From a virus, in the IMG/VR virus record IMGVR_UViG_3300018428_000066, positions 1-37,953 of that record: 37,953 nucleotides of DNA, one strand, 5' to 3'. A program made the translations under genes and the position numbers. Positions within the stretch are counted from its first letter, which is position 1, and every line of letters starts with the position of its first letter. Under the pieces are notes generated by a model. That model saw only the letters and a program-made list of their open reading frames with translations, made no database searches and was not told the origin of the DNA. This document shows, piece by piece, positions 23,196-31,755 of the stretch.

Positions 23196-26100
23196 AAATT
23201 TGCTTTAAAGCGACACGGAAGCCAATGTGGCTTGCAAGTTTGTTGGCGACGTCGCTGTAGCGGTTGCCCGAACGCACGAACTCAGGCAAAGTTTGCCAGC
23301 CCCCACCCCGAATGACACGTTCATCGCCTTCTACGCCGACATTGAACGGATCGGTCTGGTCACCTGCTGCGTAACTACCCCAAGCATCCGCCGTCCACTC
23401 ATACACATTGCCGTGCATATCAAAAAAGCCCCAGGGGTTGGCACTGTACTGGCCCACATCAGTAGTTTCTCCAACGGTAAAATAATAATTCGCATCAGTG
23501 GAAGAAATTGCATCCCCCCACGAGTACGCCGTGGTCGTGCCTGCCCTGCAGGCATACTCCCACTCAGCCTCAGTAGGCAAAGCATACTCCCAACCATCAG
23601 GGATATTGCCAGCTTGCTGTTCATTTAAGCGGGTAAGGAATACCTGAACGTTGTTCCACGATACCGCCTCCACCGGGCGGTCCGGGTTGCCGCCATATTG
23701 GCTCGGGGTGGCACTCGACCAATCCGGCCCCAACTCTATCCCAGTCATCACTGCCTCGTACTGGGCCTGGGTCACCTCGTATTTACCTAAATAAAATCCT
23801 TTAGTCAGGGTGACATTGTGAACAGGCTCTGCATTGTTCCCCCCTACATCCCCCATAGTAAAGGTACCAGGCTCTACATAAATCATTTCCAAATCTTTAG
23901 TACCACTACCTAGGGTTAAAGGTTCAGTATAGGTATTGCCTGAAACTGCTTCTGAAGAATTCTGCCCTCCAGAATTTTGCTCTAAGTAGTTATAGTAAGG
24001 AACCTCAGCATTGTAAATCGCTGCTGGATCAGACTCAGAGAGTGGAGAAGCTTCGCCGCCGTTAAGATAGTAATCAAACTGACCCACCCAACCCTGAAAC
24101 TCCATACCAGTATAATTGTAGTAGGCTCTTCTACCAAGTTCAAATGGTCGATAGTCTGTATACCTAAAATACTTGTCTGTTCTAGTATGAGTTGAACCTA
24201 TACGGAATTCACCATTGATGTAGACATTTTGAGTTTGGTTGGTGTTATCATTCGTAAAAACTAGATGATACCATTTATTGAACTCAAAATTACCATCCGG
24301 GAAGTGCTTCCTTTTTATCGGAGTTGTGACAGCGTAGCTGTAGTAAAAATTTCCATCGGTGTCTGTACTACCATTTGACGCAAGCATTTGTATTGGGGAA
24401 TAATATGTAGCTATAACCTGCTCGGGGTCGATGTTTGACTTAATATTATTAATAGTGCTTTGCATCAAATAAGAACCACTGTTAGCAGCGTTATTCTCTC
24501 CATTAGGCCAAATGGCGTCAGCGAAAACCATTGAGGCTTTATCTGGATCGATAGTCACCCCACCTATATCGCTATCTGCGAACTTAACCCACAAAGAGTA
24601 GGCACGACCATAGTACTGAGTGGTGCTGTTAGTAGAAAATCCAGACAATGTGGCAACCAAACCACCCATACCAGAAGTAGGGCCTAAGCCATTAAACTCA
24701 AATACTCCCCCTGTTACATCAGCAGTCCCCGAATAAGGATAAACCCTAAAATATCCACCACTACCATCATTGGCTCCTATTTCAGAGCCTTGTTCTGAAG
24801 AAAAAGTGATTTGCTTATATGGTGCGTTAGTTGTACTCTCTGTGAGTTCCGGGGCATCAGCTACCCCAATAGTATTAAATGAAAACTTAGATTGGTTGGC
24901 TGCTAAATTTTCACTAACTGGGTTGGTTAGTATTATTTCAGCGCTTTGGGGGCCACTAGGGATGGGCAGAGCAGACTGTGGGATATACTTTTTTACGCCA
25001 CCAGCAGTGCGTGCAGCCCAATCAAATCCATAGAACATGGTTCCATCACTAAGAATTGCGTAAGCCTCATAACTAGTGCCTTCACCAGAACCTTCTAAAT
25101 TTAGAATAGTTTGTTCCACAACATAGTAATCCTCAATGCTTGTTGCGTCCGGGTTAAACTTCAATCGCCTATAAGTAGAATCAAAGTAGTCCACTACTAA
25201 ATTTCCTCTCTGCTTCGAATTGAGGAATGAACTTACTAGAGATGACCTATTAAATGTATTAACATGATTCTGCAGGCTAGATGTGTCAGAAAGATCTGTC
25301 TCATAAATATGCTCATTCAGACTAGCGTCACTGAACCTGCTACCTAATACACGCACGACAAGATTACCATTTGTTGCAAAGTTTGCTGCAATACCATAAC
25401 CGATCTGCTCATTAGAAGTATCGGGTGAATCTAATCCCACAAATTGTTTAATCAATGTGAATGTAGCATTTCCATCATTGGATACATAAAGATCCACGAG
25501 TCCTCTTCGTTCACCATCCACCCGAGCAGTGTCGCCGCTGTGACCATTCCCATGGGCAGGAATAAATAAATACTGTTTGCCCTCGTGGATAAATCCATTA
25601 AGACTGCCATATCCATAATAATCAAAAGCAAAATTTTCAAAGGGGTGATCATCCGTGAGGGTTCTTTGTACATAATATACATTTGTATAACTGTCATCTG
25701 AACGCACCCAACTAACCCTACCCTGAGAGGAGCCACCATAATAAGGATCACCCCACGAAATCACGGACGCATCCGGACTCATATAGAGTGAGCTAATGTC
25801 GTTAGCTGGGTTGGCATGGGTTGCGAAAAGTTGCCACTCCTGGGATCCGGATAATTTATATACGTAAAGTTTTAGGTTAGTAAGAACAATGACAACCGTT
25901 TGCCCATCATCAGAAATTCTAATAAGGTCATATTTCCCAAAACCATAAGTTCCACCAGGTGAATCAAAAGGTGAGTAGGAAATATATCCACCTATTTGAT
26001 TACCGATCACACCATCATTAAGCTCATGAATGACAATCTTCTCGTTCCCAAGTTGCCCCCCACATATTGCAATTCTAGTCTCAGTGTCGTTGATCGCTAG

Positions 26101-27081
26101 GGCTTGTCCAAGACCCTCGCTAATTGCAGGTTCAGTCACTAGACTTGATACATCATCAATCACGTCTGATGAAAGAGGCTGAACATTCAGTTGAAGTGAG
26201 TCAAGTGAAGCATAACCATTTTGTACAAAAGAAGACATTCTTAACCTAAAGTATCTAGCTTCTATATTTAAATTAGTGTCAGAGAAGTCTTTTCGGGTGC
26301 CATCGGTAAGACTAAAGTTGGCAACAATGCTCCAATTTACATCATCATCACTTGCCTGGAGGGAGGCAGTCGAGAGGTCTCCTTGATTGCTACCCGAGAA
26401 ATAAAGCCCTGTGATATTATATCCTGTTAAGGAAACTTTCTCAGGGTAAGATTTTTTCAAAATATCAAATGCAGAACCTGAAGATACAACTGTATTAAAA
26501 AATACATTATCTTGAGTCTCGGATGATGTTAGCTCCCCACCAGAAGGTGCCTCTGTTTGCGAGGCTGTATCGGGGTCGCTTGAGTCATATTCGGTGACTC
26601 CGATGTAAAAAGAGTCAATAGCTAACTGACCGTCATTATCACTACTGATTACCTGAATCCTAAATGATTTTGCTGCAGTGTTAATTGTGCCACTGAAATC
26701 CTGTGGGCCAGAAATTACATTAAAAACGTCAACTGTCTCCCAGGATGCAGCTGGGTCGTCTATAATTGACTGAAGCTCAACCACTGCATTTCCGCCAGTA
26801 TAGGAAATTCCGGATATTGAGTAAGATGTTGCAAGAATCTCAGAAGCATACTGATTCTCGAGTATAGTGGCTTCCTGTCCTGCAGCTAAAGTGTTAGTTA
26901 AAAACAGATTTCCATCAGCAGCACCACTTAGACTACTAGAATCTCCTCCTGATGGAACCACCTGGCTGAGTTCAACTGTCTGAGATGTGAAAGTTGTCTG
27001 CCCATTAAATACCATACTATCAATTGCTGTCCCATTAAAGACAACACTTGATACCTCTACCCCATTATATGTTATTCCCAT
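23191..27081 (-). CDS. Multidomain receptor-binding protein with C-terminal FGE/C-type-lectin-like domain
   Basis: 1296 aa. Residues 1-32 repeat V-x-F-N-G-x (YNGVEV, VFNGTA, VFNGQT), a common start of phage tail proteins. Residues about 36-163 and 183-300 look like two discoidin (F5/8 type C)-like sandwiches. Residues about 318-700 have beta-propeller-like blades (LALNxTETRIAICGG style, ISDDGQTVVIVLTNLKLYVY). Residues about 790-1025 resemble a LamG/concanavalin domain (SLWVKFADSD, KWYHLVFTNDN, VYINGEF). Residues 1065-1296 are FGE-sulfatase-like (YVEPGTFTMGD, KYEVTQAQYEAV, LPTEAEWEYACRAG, NPWGFFDMHGNVYEWT, GFRVA). The catalytic cysteine pair near the FGE C-terminus is absent, so it is probably a binding domain. 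Coding DNA from about 23218 to 23780 is much richer in G+C than the rest. It is isolated from the tail genes and has its own promoter-like region. Confidence 0.85.
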   Translation of the reverse strand: MGITYNGVEVSSVVFNGTAIDSMVFNGQTTFTSQTVELSQVVPSGGDSSSLSGAADGNLFLTNTLAAGQEATILENQYASEILATSYSISGISYTGGNAVVELQSIIDDPAASWETVDVFNVISGPQDFSGTINTAAKSFRIQVISSDNDGQLAIDSFYIGVTEYDSSDPDTASQTEAPSGGELTSSETQDNVFFNTVVSSGSAFDILKKSYPEKVSLTGYNITGLYFSGSNQGDLSTASLQASDDDVNWSIVANFSLTDGTRKDFSDTNLNIEARYFRLRMSSFVQNGYASLDSLQLNVQPLSSDVIDDVSSLVTEPAISEGLGQALAINDTETRIAICGGQLGNEKIVIHELNDGVIGNQIGGYISYSPFDSPGGTYGFGKYDLIRISDDGQTVVIVLTNLKLYVYKLSGSQEWQLFATHANPANDISSLYMSPDASVISWGDPYYGGSSQGRVSWVRSDDSYTNVYYVQRTLTDDHPFENFAFDYYGYGSLNGFIHEGKQYLFIPAHGNGHSGDTARVDGERRGLVDLYVSNDGNATFTLIKQFVGLDSPDTSNEQIGYGIAANFATNGNLVVRVLGSRFSDASLNEHIYETDLSDTSSLQNHVNTFNRSSLVSSFLNSKQRGNLVVDYFDSTYRRLKFNPDATSIEDYYVVEQTILNLEGSGEGTSYEAYAILSDGTMFYGFDWAARTAGGVKKYIPQSALPIPSGPQSAEIILTNPVSENLAANQSKFSFNTIGVADAPELTESTTNAPYKQITFSSEQGSEIGANDGSGGYFRVYPYSGTADVTGGVFEFNGLGPTSGMGGLVATLSGFSTNSTTQYYGRAYSLWVKFADSDIGGVTIDPDKASMVFADAIWPNGENNAANSGSYLMQSTINNIKSNIDPEQVIATYYSPIQMLASNGSTDTDGNFYYSYAVTTPIKRKHFPDGNFEFNKWYHLVFTNDNTNQTQNVYINGEFRIGSTHTRTDKYFRYTDYRPFELGRRAYYNYTGMEFQGWVGQFDYYLNGGEASPLSESDPAAIYNAEVPYYNYLEQNSGGQNSSEAVSGNTYTEPLTLGSGTKDLEMIYVEPGTFTMGDVGGNNAEPVHNVTLTKGFYLGKYEVTQAQYEAVMTGIELGPDWSSATPSQYGGNPDRPVEAVSWNNVQVFLTRLNEQQAGNIPDGWEYALPTEAEWEYACRAGTTTAYSWGDAISSTDANYYFTVGETTDVGQYSANPWGFFDMHGNVYEWTADAWGSYAAGDQTDPFNVGVEGDERVIRGGGWQTLPEFVRSGNRYSDVANKLASHIGFRVALKQIS

Positions 27082-27087
27082 TTTGAT

Positions 27088-27116
27088 AATTTAAATGCAT
27101 GAATGGGAGTAATCAA
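27088..27116 (-). promoter_or_regulatory. Sigma70-like promoter of the receptor-binding gene
   Basis: On the minus strand, TTGATT (27116-27111), a 17-base spacer, TAAATT (27093-27088). The -10 ends 6 bases before the ATG, so the transcript would be nearly leaderless. The -35 overlaps the GTWAC-type site, so a bound protein would block it. Confidence 0.5.
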
Positions 27117-27130
27117 GTTAAATAGGTTAC
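27109..27130 (-). promoter_or_regulatory. GTWAC-type site before the receptor-binding gene
   Basis: On the minus strand: GTAAC, 12 bases, ATTAC (one mismatch). It overlaps the TAA stop of the 154-aa gene. Together with one flanking base it matches the site at 34249-34271 in 22 of 23 positions. Confidence 0.65.
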
Positions 27131-27591
27131 TCTGGAAACACCTTTAATTCTGATTGCTCCAGGCAATACCCAGGGCCATGCCCGAGATCTCTTATGTTTT
27201 CGTTTTTAATTAAGTCTTTTTTCCAAGCCCAACCTTTGATGTCCACAGCCCTTCCGTCCACGATGACCAAAACATAAAAGTCAACATCAGGGTTAACTTT
27301 TAGTGTACTTAATAGCCTAGCATTAGGGTAGTGGGATGACTTAATGTCGTACCTGTTGCCCTTAAGAACACCATCGTAACTTCCGCTTCTAGCTTCAGGT
27401 GCAAAGTCAGGGAAGCAGTTAAACTTTTTTGCGAATGCATACTCAGCTACTGCTCCCATCACATCTGCTTCCGAGCCATCTTGCTTTCCCATTTTGGCAT
27501 CCTTCACACCAGTGCCTCGGCTAATGAGACTCCTCATTCTGCCTAGTATTTGGCAGAGGTTGTACTCTGCTTCTGTAAGTTCTAGCCTCAA
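27127..27591 (-). CDS. Putative PD-(D/E)XK nuclease-like protein
   Basis: 154 aa, last gene of the early operon. Motifs: E50 in MGAVAEYAFAKKF, D73 in YDGVLKG and D82-I-K84 in RYDIKSSHYP, followed by a beta strand (FYVLVIVDG). This E...D...DxK order is that of restriction-endonuclease-fold proteins, found in small phage nucleases and in sequence-specific endonucleases. It could cut host DNA, process recombination intermediates or be inactive. It overlaps the 86-aa gene by 4 bases. The stop codon is inside a GTWAC-type site. Confidence in the fold is moderate because only the core motif supports it. Confidence 0.6.
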   Translation of the reverse strand: MRLELTEAEYNLCQILGRMRSLISRGTGVKDAKMGKQDGSEADVMGAVAEYAFAKKFNCFPDFAPEARSGSYDGVLKGNRYDIKSSHYPNARLLSTLKVNPDVDFYVLVIVDGRAVDIKGWAWKKDLIKNENIRDLGHGPGYCLEQSELKVFPE

Positions 27592-27848
27592 ACTCTGTCA
27601 GCTATTTTTGCTAGCTCTGTTATGATATCATCTAACCTTCCCTCAACCTTGTATGTAAGGTCTCTTATAGCTTGAGATTTTTCATATTCATCTACCTGAC
27701 GCATGAAGTTTTCTGCCTCAGATTGGGTTAGCACAATCTTATGTCCACCGACTAGATAAAGATCCACTTCAGTCTTTGTTCTATAATTAATATGTGTAAC
27801 ACAACTTGTGTTTATGTAGTCATCATTTATTTCTGCGAATAAGCTCAT
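27588..27848 (-). CDS. Hypothetical early protein
   Basis: 86 aa. N-terminal beta strands (THINYRTKTEVDLYLVGGHKIVL) are followed by a helical C-terminus rich in charged residues (TQSEAENFMRQVDEYEKSQ, then VEGRLDDIITELAKIADRV), probably a coiled coil. I do not recognise it. It is sandwiched by 4-base overlaps with the kinase gene and the nuclease-like gene, so it is part of the same translational unit. No catalytic motif. Confidence 0.55.
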   Translation of the reverse strand: MSLFAEINDDYINTSCVTHINYRTKTEVDLYLVGGHKIVLTQSEAENFMRQVDEYEKSQAIRDLTYKVEGRLDDIITELAKIADRV

Positions 27849-28378
27849 ACTATTATTTCCTTATCAATTTGATCCTCTGGTAATCCACACTCACTTGAGT
27901 GACTATCTTCTAATGGCTCAAAGCTATCTCTCTTAATTCTCCATACCTCTCCCCCTAAATCGTGGATCATCTTTGCCTCATTAGGGAATCGGATGTCATC
28001 TACTATGCATCGGAAGCTTTTATGTTCTGTTGCACTAGCCCAGGCAATTAGATCTGATATCCTTTCATATACAGGGGTGATCCATATGTTTGGGTGCATC
28101 GCTCTCCCCCACTCAGTCCCCAAAGTCTGTAAACAGTGTCTAGCTGTCACTCCTTCTGGGAACCCTGGAATCTGATCCTCCTTTTTATCATAGATAAATT
28201 TTGCAGGTATTATTACCTCTAGCATTTTTTTTATAGGTGAGGATAAGCTTATTAACTCACCACCTACTTTCTCTGCGAATGTTGACTTCCCGACGCCCTT
28301 CGGGCCGGTAAGCCCGATTACCGAGGGGAAGGTAAATTCTTCTGAATTAACTGCCTGACTGATCTGATATGTCTGCAT
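27845..28378 (-). CDS. Deoxynucleoside monophosphate kinase
   Basis: 177 aa. Walker A GPKGVGKST at residues 25-33, with further features of the T4 gp1-like dNMP kinase family: LQTLGTEWGRAMHPNIW (residues about 85-101), VDDIRFPNEAKMI and the late DSHSSECGLPEDQID. It phosphorylates dNMPs to dNDPs for phage DNA synthesis, in the cytoplasm. The length is slightly short but complete. The start overlaps the previous gene by 61 bases, an unusually long overlap; no better start was found because codon 20 is GTA. Confidence 0.85.
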   Translation of the reverse strand: MQTYQISQAVNSEEFTFPSVIGLTGPKGVGKSTFAEKVGGELISLSSPIKKMLEVIIPAKFIYDKKEDQIPGFPEGVTARHCLQTLGTEWGRAMHPNIWITPVYERISDLIAWASATEHKSFRCIVDDIRFPNEAKMIHDLGGEVWRIKRDSFEPLEDSHSSECGLPEDQIDKEIIV

Positions 28379-28563
28379 ACTTTTAATGGTTTTTTTCCAG
28401 CCTTTAACTTAGGGCCGAGTTTAAAATGAAAATACTCGCAACTACATTCTCCAAATCCATCGTACTCCTCGAGATCTACCAAGTGAGTATTCTCGGGATT
28501 ACTTAAAGACGTTAATAGGAATCGATATGCTTCAAGATGATGTATCTCAAAGCGCGTACTCAT
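28318..28563 (-). CDS. Small SWIM-type zinc-finger-like protein
   Basis: 81 aa. C40-x-C42 and, after 20 residues, C63-x-H65 (GECSCEYFHF...VCRHIRSVR) fit the SWIM zinc finger CxC...CxH, known in DNA- or protein-binding modules. The short N-terminal part is helical (FEIHHLEAYRFLLTSL). Similar small CxC...CxHI proteins occur in phage early regions with unknown function. It overlaps the 74-aa gene by 17 bases and the kinase gene by 61. Confidence 0.6.
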   Translation of the reverse strand: MSTRFEIHHLEAYRFLLTSLSNPENTHLVDLEEYDGFGECSCEYFHFKLGPKLKAGKKPLKVCRHIRSVRQLIQKNLPSPR

Positions 28564-28771
28564 TGTAACGCAGATTTCTAGGTTTCACCCTCGGGATACC
28601 TGTGCCAATTCTTTTCCCATCCTGATCAAAGCCTCTGATCTGGTCTTTCTCCCAAAAAAGATCAAATGCTAGATCCACCTCTTTTTTAAACTTCTGAAAA
28701 TTCTGTAGTGTATAATGGGCAGGGAGGGGAACTTGTCCCCCTCCCCCCATGTAATCACTCTGCTTTGTCAT
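28547..28771 (-). CDS. Hypothetical early protein
   Basis: 74 aa, Gly-rich at residues 8-13 (MGGGGQ) and Pro-containing, with aromatic and basic residues later (FQKFKKEVDLAFDLFWEKDQ, then RVKPRNLRYNEYAL). No family is recognised. A 17-base overlap with the genes on both sides indicates tight coupling. It could be a small accessory factor of replication or host takeover; this is only a positional guess. Confidence 0.5.
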   Translation of the reverse strand: MTKQSDYMGGGGQVPLPAHYTLQNFQKFKKEVDLAFDLFWEKDQIRGFDQDGKRIGTGIPRVKPRNLRYNEYAL

Positions 28772-28973
28772 CGGCTTTCTTCAAGCCTAGCTTAAGCTCC
28801 ATATTCTCTAACTTGAGGGCAATCGTCTCAATTTTCTGCAAGCACGACTCAAAGCGTTCATAGGCTTCGTTTCGGCTCATAGCATTATTGGCGATCACAG
28901 TTATTTTTTCCTCTGCGTTCAGTTTCTTCCAGCGTTCCTGGGCATCTTCTTCAGTTATTTTCTTTTCAGTCAT
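28755..28973 (-). CDS. Hypothetical small coiled-coil protein
   Basis: 72 aa, almost entirely helical and highly charged: TEEDAQERWKKLNAEEKITV, then CLQKIETIALKLENMELKLG with leucines at heptad spacing, ending KKADDKAE. It probably forms a dimer through the C-terminal coiled coil. No family is recognised. It starts by overlapping the 62-aa gene and overlaps the 74-aa gene by 17 bases. Confidence 0.5.
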   Translation of the reverse strand: MTEKKITEEDAQERWKKLNAEEKITVIANNAMSRNEAYERFESCLQKIETIALKLENMELKLGLKKADDKAE

Positions 28974-29158
28974 TGTGCGTTTTTGACTAGTTGATAAATT
29001 TTAGAGATCGGTAAACTAACTATAGCTTTGGCTGTTCTGCCTTTAGGCTTAAAGTCAATCGTCCCCGAGGTGGGGTTGAGCGTAACAACTAAGTTACGCC
29101 CATTCCCATCATCGGCTTCGGTTTCCCGAGTTACATTCTTTAATAGCTTAGTAGCCAT
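28970..29158 (-). CDS. Hypothetical small protein next to SSB
   Basis: 62 aa, beta-rich and basic (NLVVTLNPTSGTIDFKPKG, then RTAKAIVSLPISKIYQLVK). It could pack as a small beta-sheet with a C-terminal helix. Its start touches the SSB stop codon and it overlaps the 72-aa gene by 4 bases. It may act with SSB, but nothing in the sequence proves this. Confidence 0.5.
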   Translation of the reverse strand: MATKLLKNVTRETEADDGNGRNLVVTLNPTSGTIDFKPKGRTAKAIVSLPISKIYQLVKNAQ

Positions 29159-29553
29159 CAGTAAGGGACATCCTCATCGTCATCCGATGGAGCCACACCA
29201 ACTGGAGCAGGAGTAGCTGCAGGCTCATCAGTTTTAGATTTGGCGCAGAACCCGAATGTCATGGGGGTGACGACAAACTTAAACTTTGTACGAGGATTAC
29301 CATTCTTATCCTCGTAACTATCTTGCTCAATCTCGGCATCGCAGTAAACTGCATCTCCCTTCTTGGCAAACTTTGCGATATAATCAGCTACTTGCCTCCA
29401 AGCTTCGCAGTCGAAGTATTTTACAGTCTTCTCGCCCTTTCGGGTTTTATTAACTGCGAGCGAGAAAGTGCAAAGTGTTGCATCCCCGATTTGCTTTGTA
29501 ATAGGATCGGCAGTGAGCCTGCCCATCAACATGGATTTACTATATGAACTCAT
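29158..29553 (-). CDS. ssb: Single-stranded DNA-binding protein
   Basis: 131 aa. OB-fold residues 5-105 with the family pattern MLMGRLTADPITKQIGDATL, ATLCTFSLAVNKTRKG, VKYFDCEAWRQVADYIAKF and KGDAVYCDAEIEQDSYEDKN. The acidic tip DDDEDVPY resembles the C-terminal recruitment peptide of bacterial SSB, which binds replication and recombination partners. It coats ssDNA in phage replication and recombination. The neighbouring helicase and recombination genes agree with that role. Confidence 0.92.
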   Translation of the reverse strand: MSSYSKSMLMGRLTADPITKQIGDATLCTFSLAVNKTRKGEKTVKYFDCEAWRQVADYIAKFAKKGDAVYCDAEIEQDSYEDKNGNPRTKFKFVVTPMTFGFCAKSKTDEPAATPAPVGVAPSDDDEDVPY

Positions 29554-29554
29554 A

Positions 29555-30817
29555 TTAATTTAATCTTGGTTTCTGTGTGAATTTTTGGATTTTTGGTTCG
29601 AAGCAGACCTCGACATCGCCACACCTTCCCTGCCGCTGCTTATTTATTGAAATAATAGTTTCTTGGGGGTCGTCATTTTTTCGCCATAGCATTGCTACTA
29701 CATCCGCATCCTGTTCTAATGCTCCTGACTCCCTAATGTCTGATAATCTAGGCTTACGATTTAACTCGTCTGCCCCTCGATTTAACTGACTTAAAAGAAT
29801 GATGGGTATATTAAGCTCCATAGCTAATGACTTAATTGATCCTGCAATCTCAGCAACCTGCTGCTCCCTTGGGATCCTAGGATCCATTGGGGTCATCTTC
29901 TGAGCATAATCTAGCACGATAAAGTCCAATCCCTTTCTAGCTAGCTTCCTAGCTTTAGATCTAACTTGAGCAGAATTTACAGAGCCTCGATCATCGATCC
30001 AAAGGTTCTTAGTCTTCATCCAACTCATAGCCTTTTGATACATCTCTATGTCAGATTCCCGGGCTGTTCGATCAACGATGTAACCGAGTGGAACCTCGGA
30101 TATATTAGATATCATTCTCTGCATTACGGCTTCAGCTTTCATCTCCAAACTGAAAAATAAAACATTCTTGTCGTGCTTTAGCGCGGACAATGCTAACTCA
30201 CACCCAAACGCAGTTTTCCCGACTGAAGTTCGAGCAGCTAGTATAATCATGTCGCTAGGTTGCCAACCATAAGTGTACGAGTCTAATTGCGTGATTCCTG
30301 AAGGAATACCTGACATTCCAGAAACCTCCATGCGTTTCTGTATGCCAGCCCACATGGAGTCAACGATGTCATGTGCATGCCTAATATCATCTTTACTACT
30401 TAATGAAATTTGAGTCAGTTTATGCTCAACCCTCTCCACTAGCTTGTCTGAAGTACACCCATGCAGTTCGTCCTGAACTTCCATAACTAAGCGCATTAAA
30501 CAGCGCTTACGAAAGTCCTCTTTGCATTTCTCAAAGTAAGAACCAAACATGCGTGAGGTGTCACATCTCATTAATACCTCCTGCACATCTGACCTTTTTT
30601 CGCCCTCAAACATAAGCATCACATCTACATCGATTATGTCAGATTCTCTAGGAGCTTCAGTTATGGACGTCCAAATTTCCTGATTTAAAGGACTTATGAA
30701 CCAATCTATGGTGACCCCACTATCTATACACTCATCAATGAGTGAAGTGTCTCGGCAGATGGTTGAAAGCAATCCTTCCTCTGCCTGAATGTCGCTACTG
30801 ATTTTCAATGTATTCAT
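29555..30817 (-). CDS. Replicative DNA helicase, DnaB family
   Basis: 420 aa. Hexameric helicase that unwinds DNA at the fork. Residues 1-110 form a short N-terminal domain (EEGLLSTICRDTSLIDECID). RecA-like domain: Walker A ARTSVGKT (residues 195-202), FSLEM (222-226), Walker B DFIVLDY (298-304), SQLNR (343-347) and RESGALEQDADVV (362-374), then NKQRQG near the C-terminus. The length is close to bacterial DnaB (about 450-470), with a shortened N-terminus. It lies beside a loader-like gene that overlaps it by 23 bases and next to SSB. No primase gene is found, so it would rely on host primase. Confidence 0.92.
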   Translation of the reverse strand: MNTLKISSDIQAEEGLLSTICRDTSLIDECIDSGVTIDWFISPLNQEIWTSITEAPRESDIIDVDVMLMFEGEKRSDVQEVLMRCDTSRMFGSYFEKCKEDFRKRCLMRLVMEVQDELHGCTSDKLVERVEHKLTQISLSSKDDIRHAHDIVDSMWAGIQKRMEVSGMSGIPSGITQLDSYTYGWQPSDMIILAARTSVGKTAFGCELALSALKHDKNVLFFSLEMKAEAVMQRMISNISEVPLGYIVDRTARESDIEMYQKAMSWMKTKNLWIDDRGSVNSAQVRSKARKLARKGLDFIVLDYAQKMTPMDPRIPREQQVAEIAGSIKSLAMELNIPIILLSQLNRGADELNRKPRLSDIRESGALEQDADVVAMLWRKNDDPQETIISINKQRQGRCGDVEVCFEPKIQKFTQKPRLN

Positions 30818-31343
30818 CTAGGTAAAGTTGCCCTATATCTTCGATGCTTTTGGCATTTTTAAATTTTTCGTAAACAGGAGTTCGGTTTTCTGAAGCCCAA
30901 TCTAGAAAATCATCTAAATTAATCTCATTTTTATCTGCCTCGGGGATTGGTCTCCAATCAGCATTGTTTTTTAGCCAAGTAGTTAAACATGATCCCCACT
31001 CCTTGATCGAATTGCCTCCCTTGAGTACCCACCCAACACTTTGGTAGTGATCGTAAAAAAGCTGTGCTTTAGGTTCCACAGGCTCGGGAATTTTCTTACT
31101 GCGAAAAAACTCAACGACTTCCTTTGCATCCTTGGGCTTATTTCCTCCGCCTAAGGTTTTGCCCTGCCTAGGCTTTCTTTTCCTCTTAGGCTTCTGCTCA
31201 GTCACTTGAATATCTTTTCGGTATTCTGCAAGAGCAGCTAGAAACACTGCAGGTCTAGAAAGGCTCGTCATGTCACAAAGAAGCTCGAGCCTAGCCTCGA
31301 CAAAGTCGTTAAATATTACATTGGCACGATTAGCCACAATCAA
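30795..31343 (-). CDS. Helicase-loader / replication organiser-like protein
   Basis: 182 aa. The middle and C-terminal half contains AQLFYDHYQSVGWVLKGGNS, followed by KEWGSCLTTWLKNN (residues about 92-125). This is the F-x-x-H/Y-Y-x-S-x-G-W...W-x-x-x-L-x-x-W pattern found at the C-terminus of DnaD/DnaT-like and phage replisome-organiser proteins. The N-terminal part is a small helical domain (residues 1-50), with a basic linker (PKRKRKPRQGK). Position immediately upstream of DnaB supports a helicase-loading role. The domain call is by pattern only. Confidence 0.6.
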   Translation of the reverse strand: MIVANRANVIFNDFVEARLELLCDMTSLSRPAVFLAALAEYRKDIQVTEQKPKRKRKPRQGKTLGGGNKPKDAKEVVEFFRSKKIPEPVEPKAQLFYDHYQSVGWVLKGGNSIKEWGSCLTTWLKNNADWRPIPEADKNEINLDDFLDWASENRTPVYEKFKNAKSIEDIGQLYLDEYIENQ

Positions 31344-31755
31344 CCTCCCTTAACCAGATGTAAATACCTGCATCCTGAGATCTTATTTTCTGAATCTGAA
31401 GATCCACAACTTGAGCGTCCGAATTATAAAAAAGCAACTTTCCCATGCAGTCCTGAAACATTTTGACCAGATTATCGGCATCAGGCTTAGTAAAGTGCCA
31501 AGTCCAGCCCTTGTCCTTGACTGCTCGTTTCTCAGACTTAAGAAAAGGGAACTTGTATATAATAGTAAGCGCCAAAGGGCCTTCGAGAGGTCTCTCGGGG
31601 ACATAAGGCATAAGGAGACTAGCGAAGTCTGCTTGCTGTTGCTTTCCTTTGGCTGTGGTATACGAAAATGGTATTCCATTCTTTTTTACTCCTACTCGTT
31701 TAGATGACTGTGCAGTGGATCTTGGTGGGTTACATTTTATGAAAAATGCTTTCAT
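31330..31755 (-). CDS. RusA-type Holliday junction endonuclease
   Basis: 141 aa. Conserved motif KPDADNLVKMFQDCM (residues 90-104), followed by YNSDAQVVDLQIQKI (110-124). Acidic residues D92, D94 and D113 correspond to the RusA active site, with a conserved Lys at 123. RusA resolves Holliday junctions and recombination intermediates as a dimer. The length (about 120-140) is normal. It overlaps the loader-like gene by 14 bases and the DUF2800-type gene by 4, within the recombination block. Confidence 0.85.
   Translation of the reverse strand: MKAFFIKCNPPRSTAQSSKRVGVKKNGIPFSYTTAKGKQQQADFASLLMPYVPERPLEGPLALTIIYKFPFLKSEKRAVKDKGWTWHFTKPDADNLVKMFQDCMGKLLFYNSDAQVVDLQIQKIRSQDAGIYIWLREVDCG

Noticed and set aside
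23191-23880. Diversity-generating retroelement target (FGE/C-type-lectin fold at the C-terminus)
   Set aside because: The fold is the type often diversified, but no reverse transcriptase or template repeat is seen in the window.
23191-23880. An active formylglycine-generating enzyme
   Set aside because: The catalytic cysteine pair near the C-terminus is missing; the only cysteine in the domain is in ACRAG, away from the active-site position.
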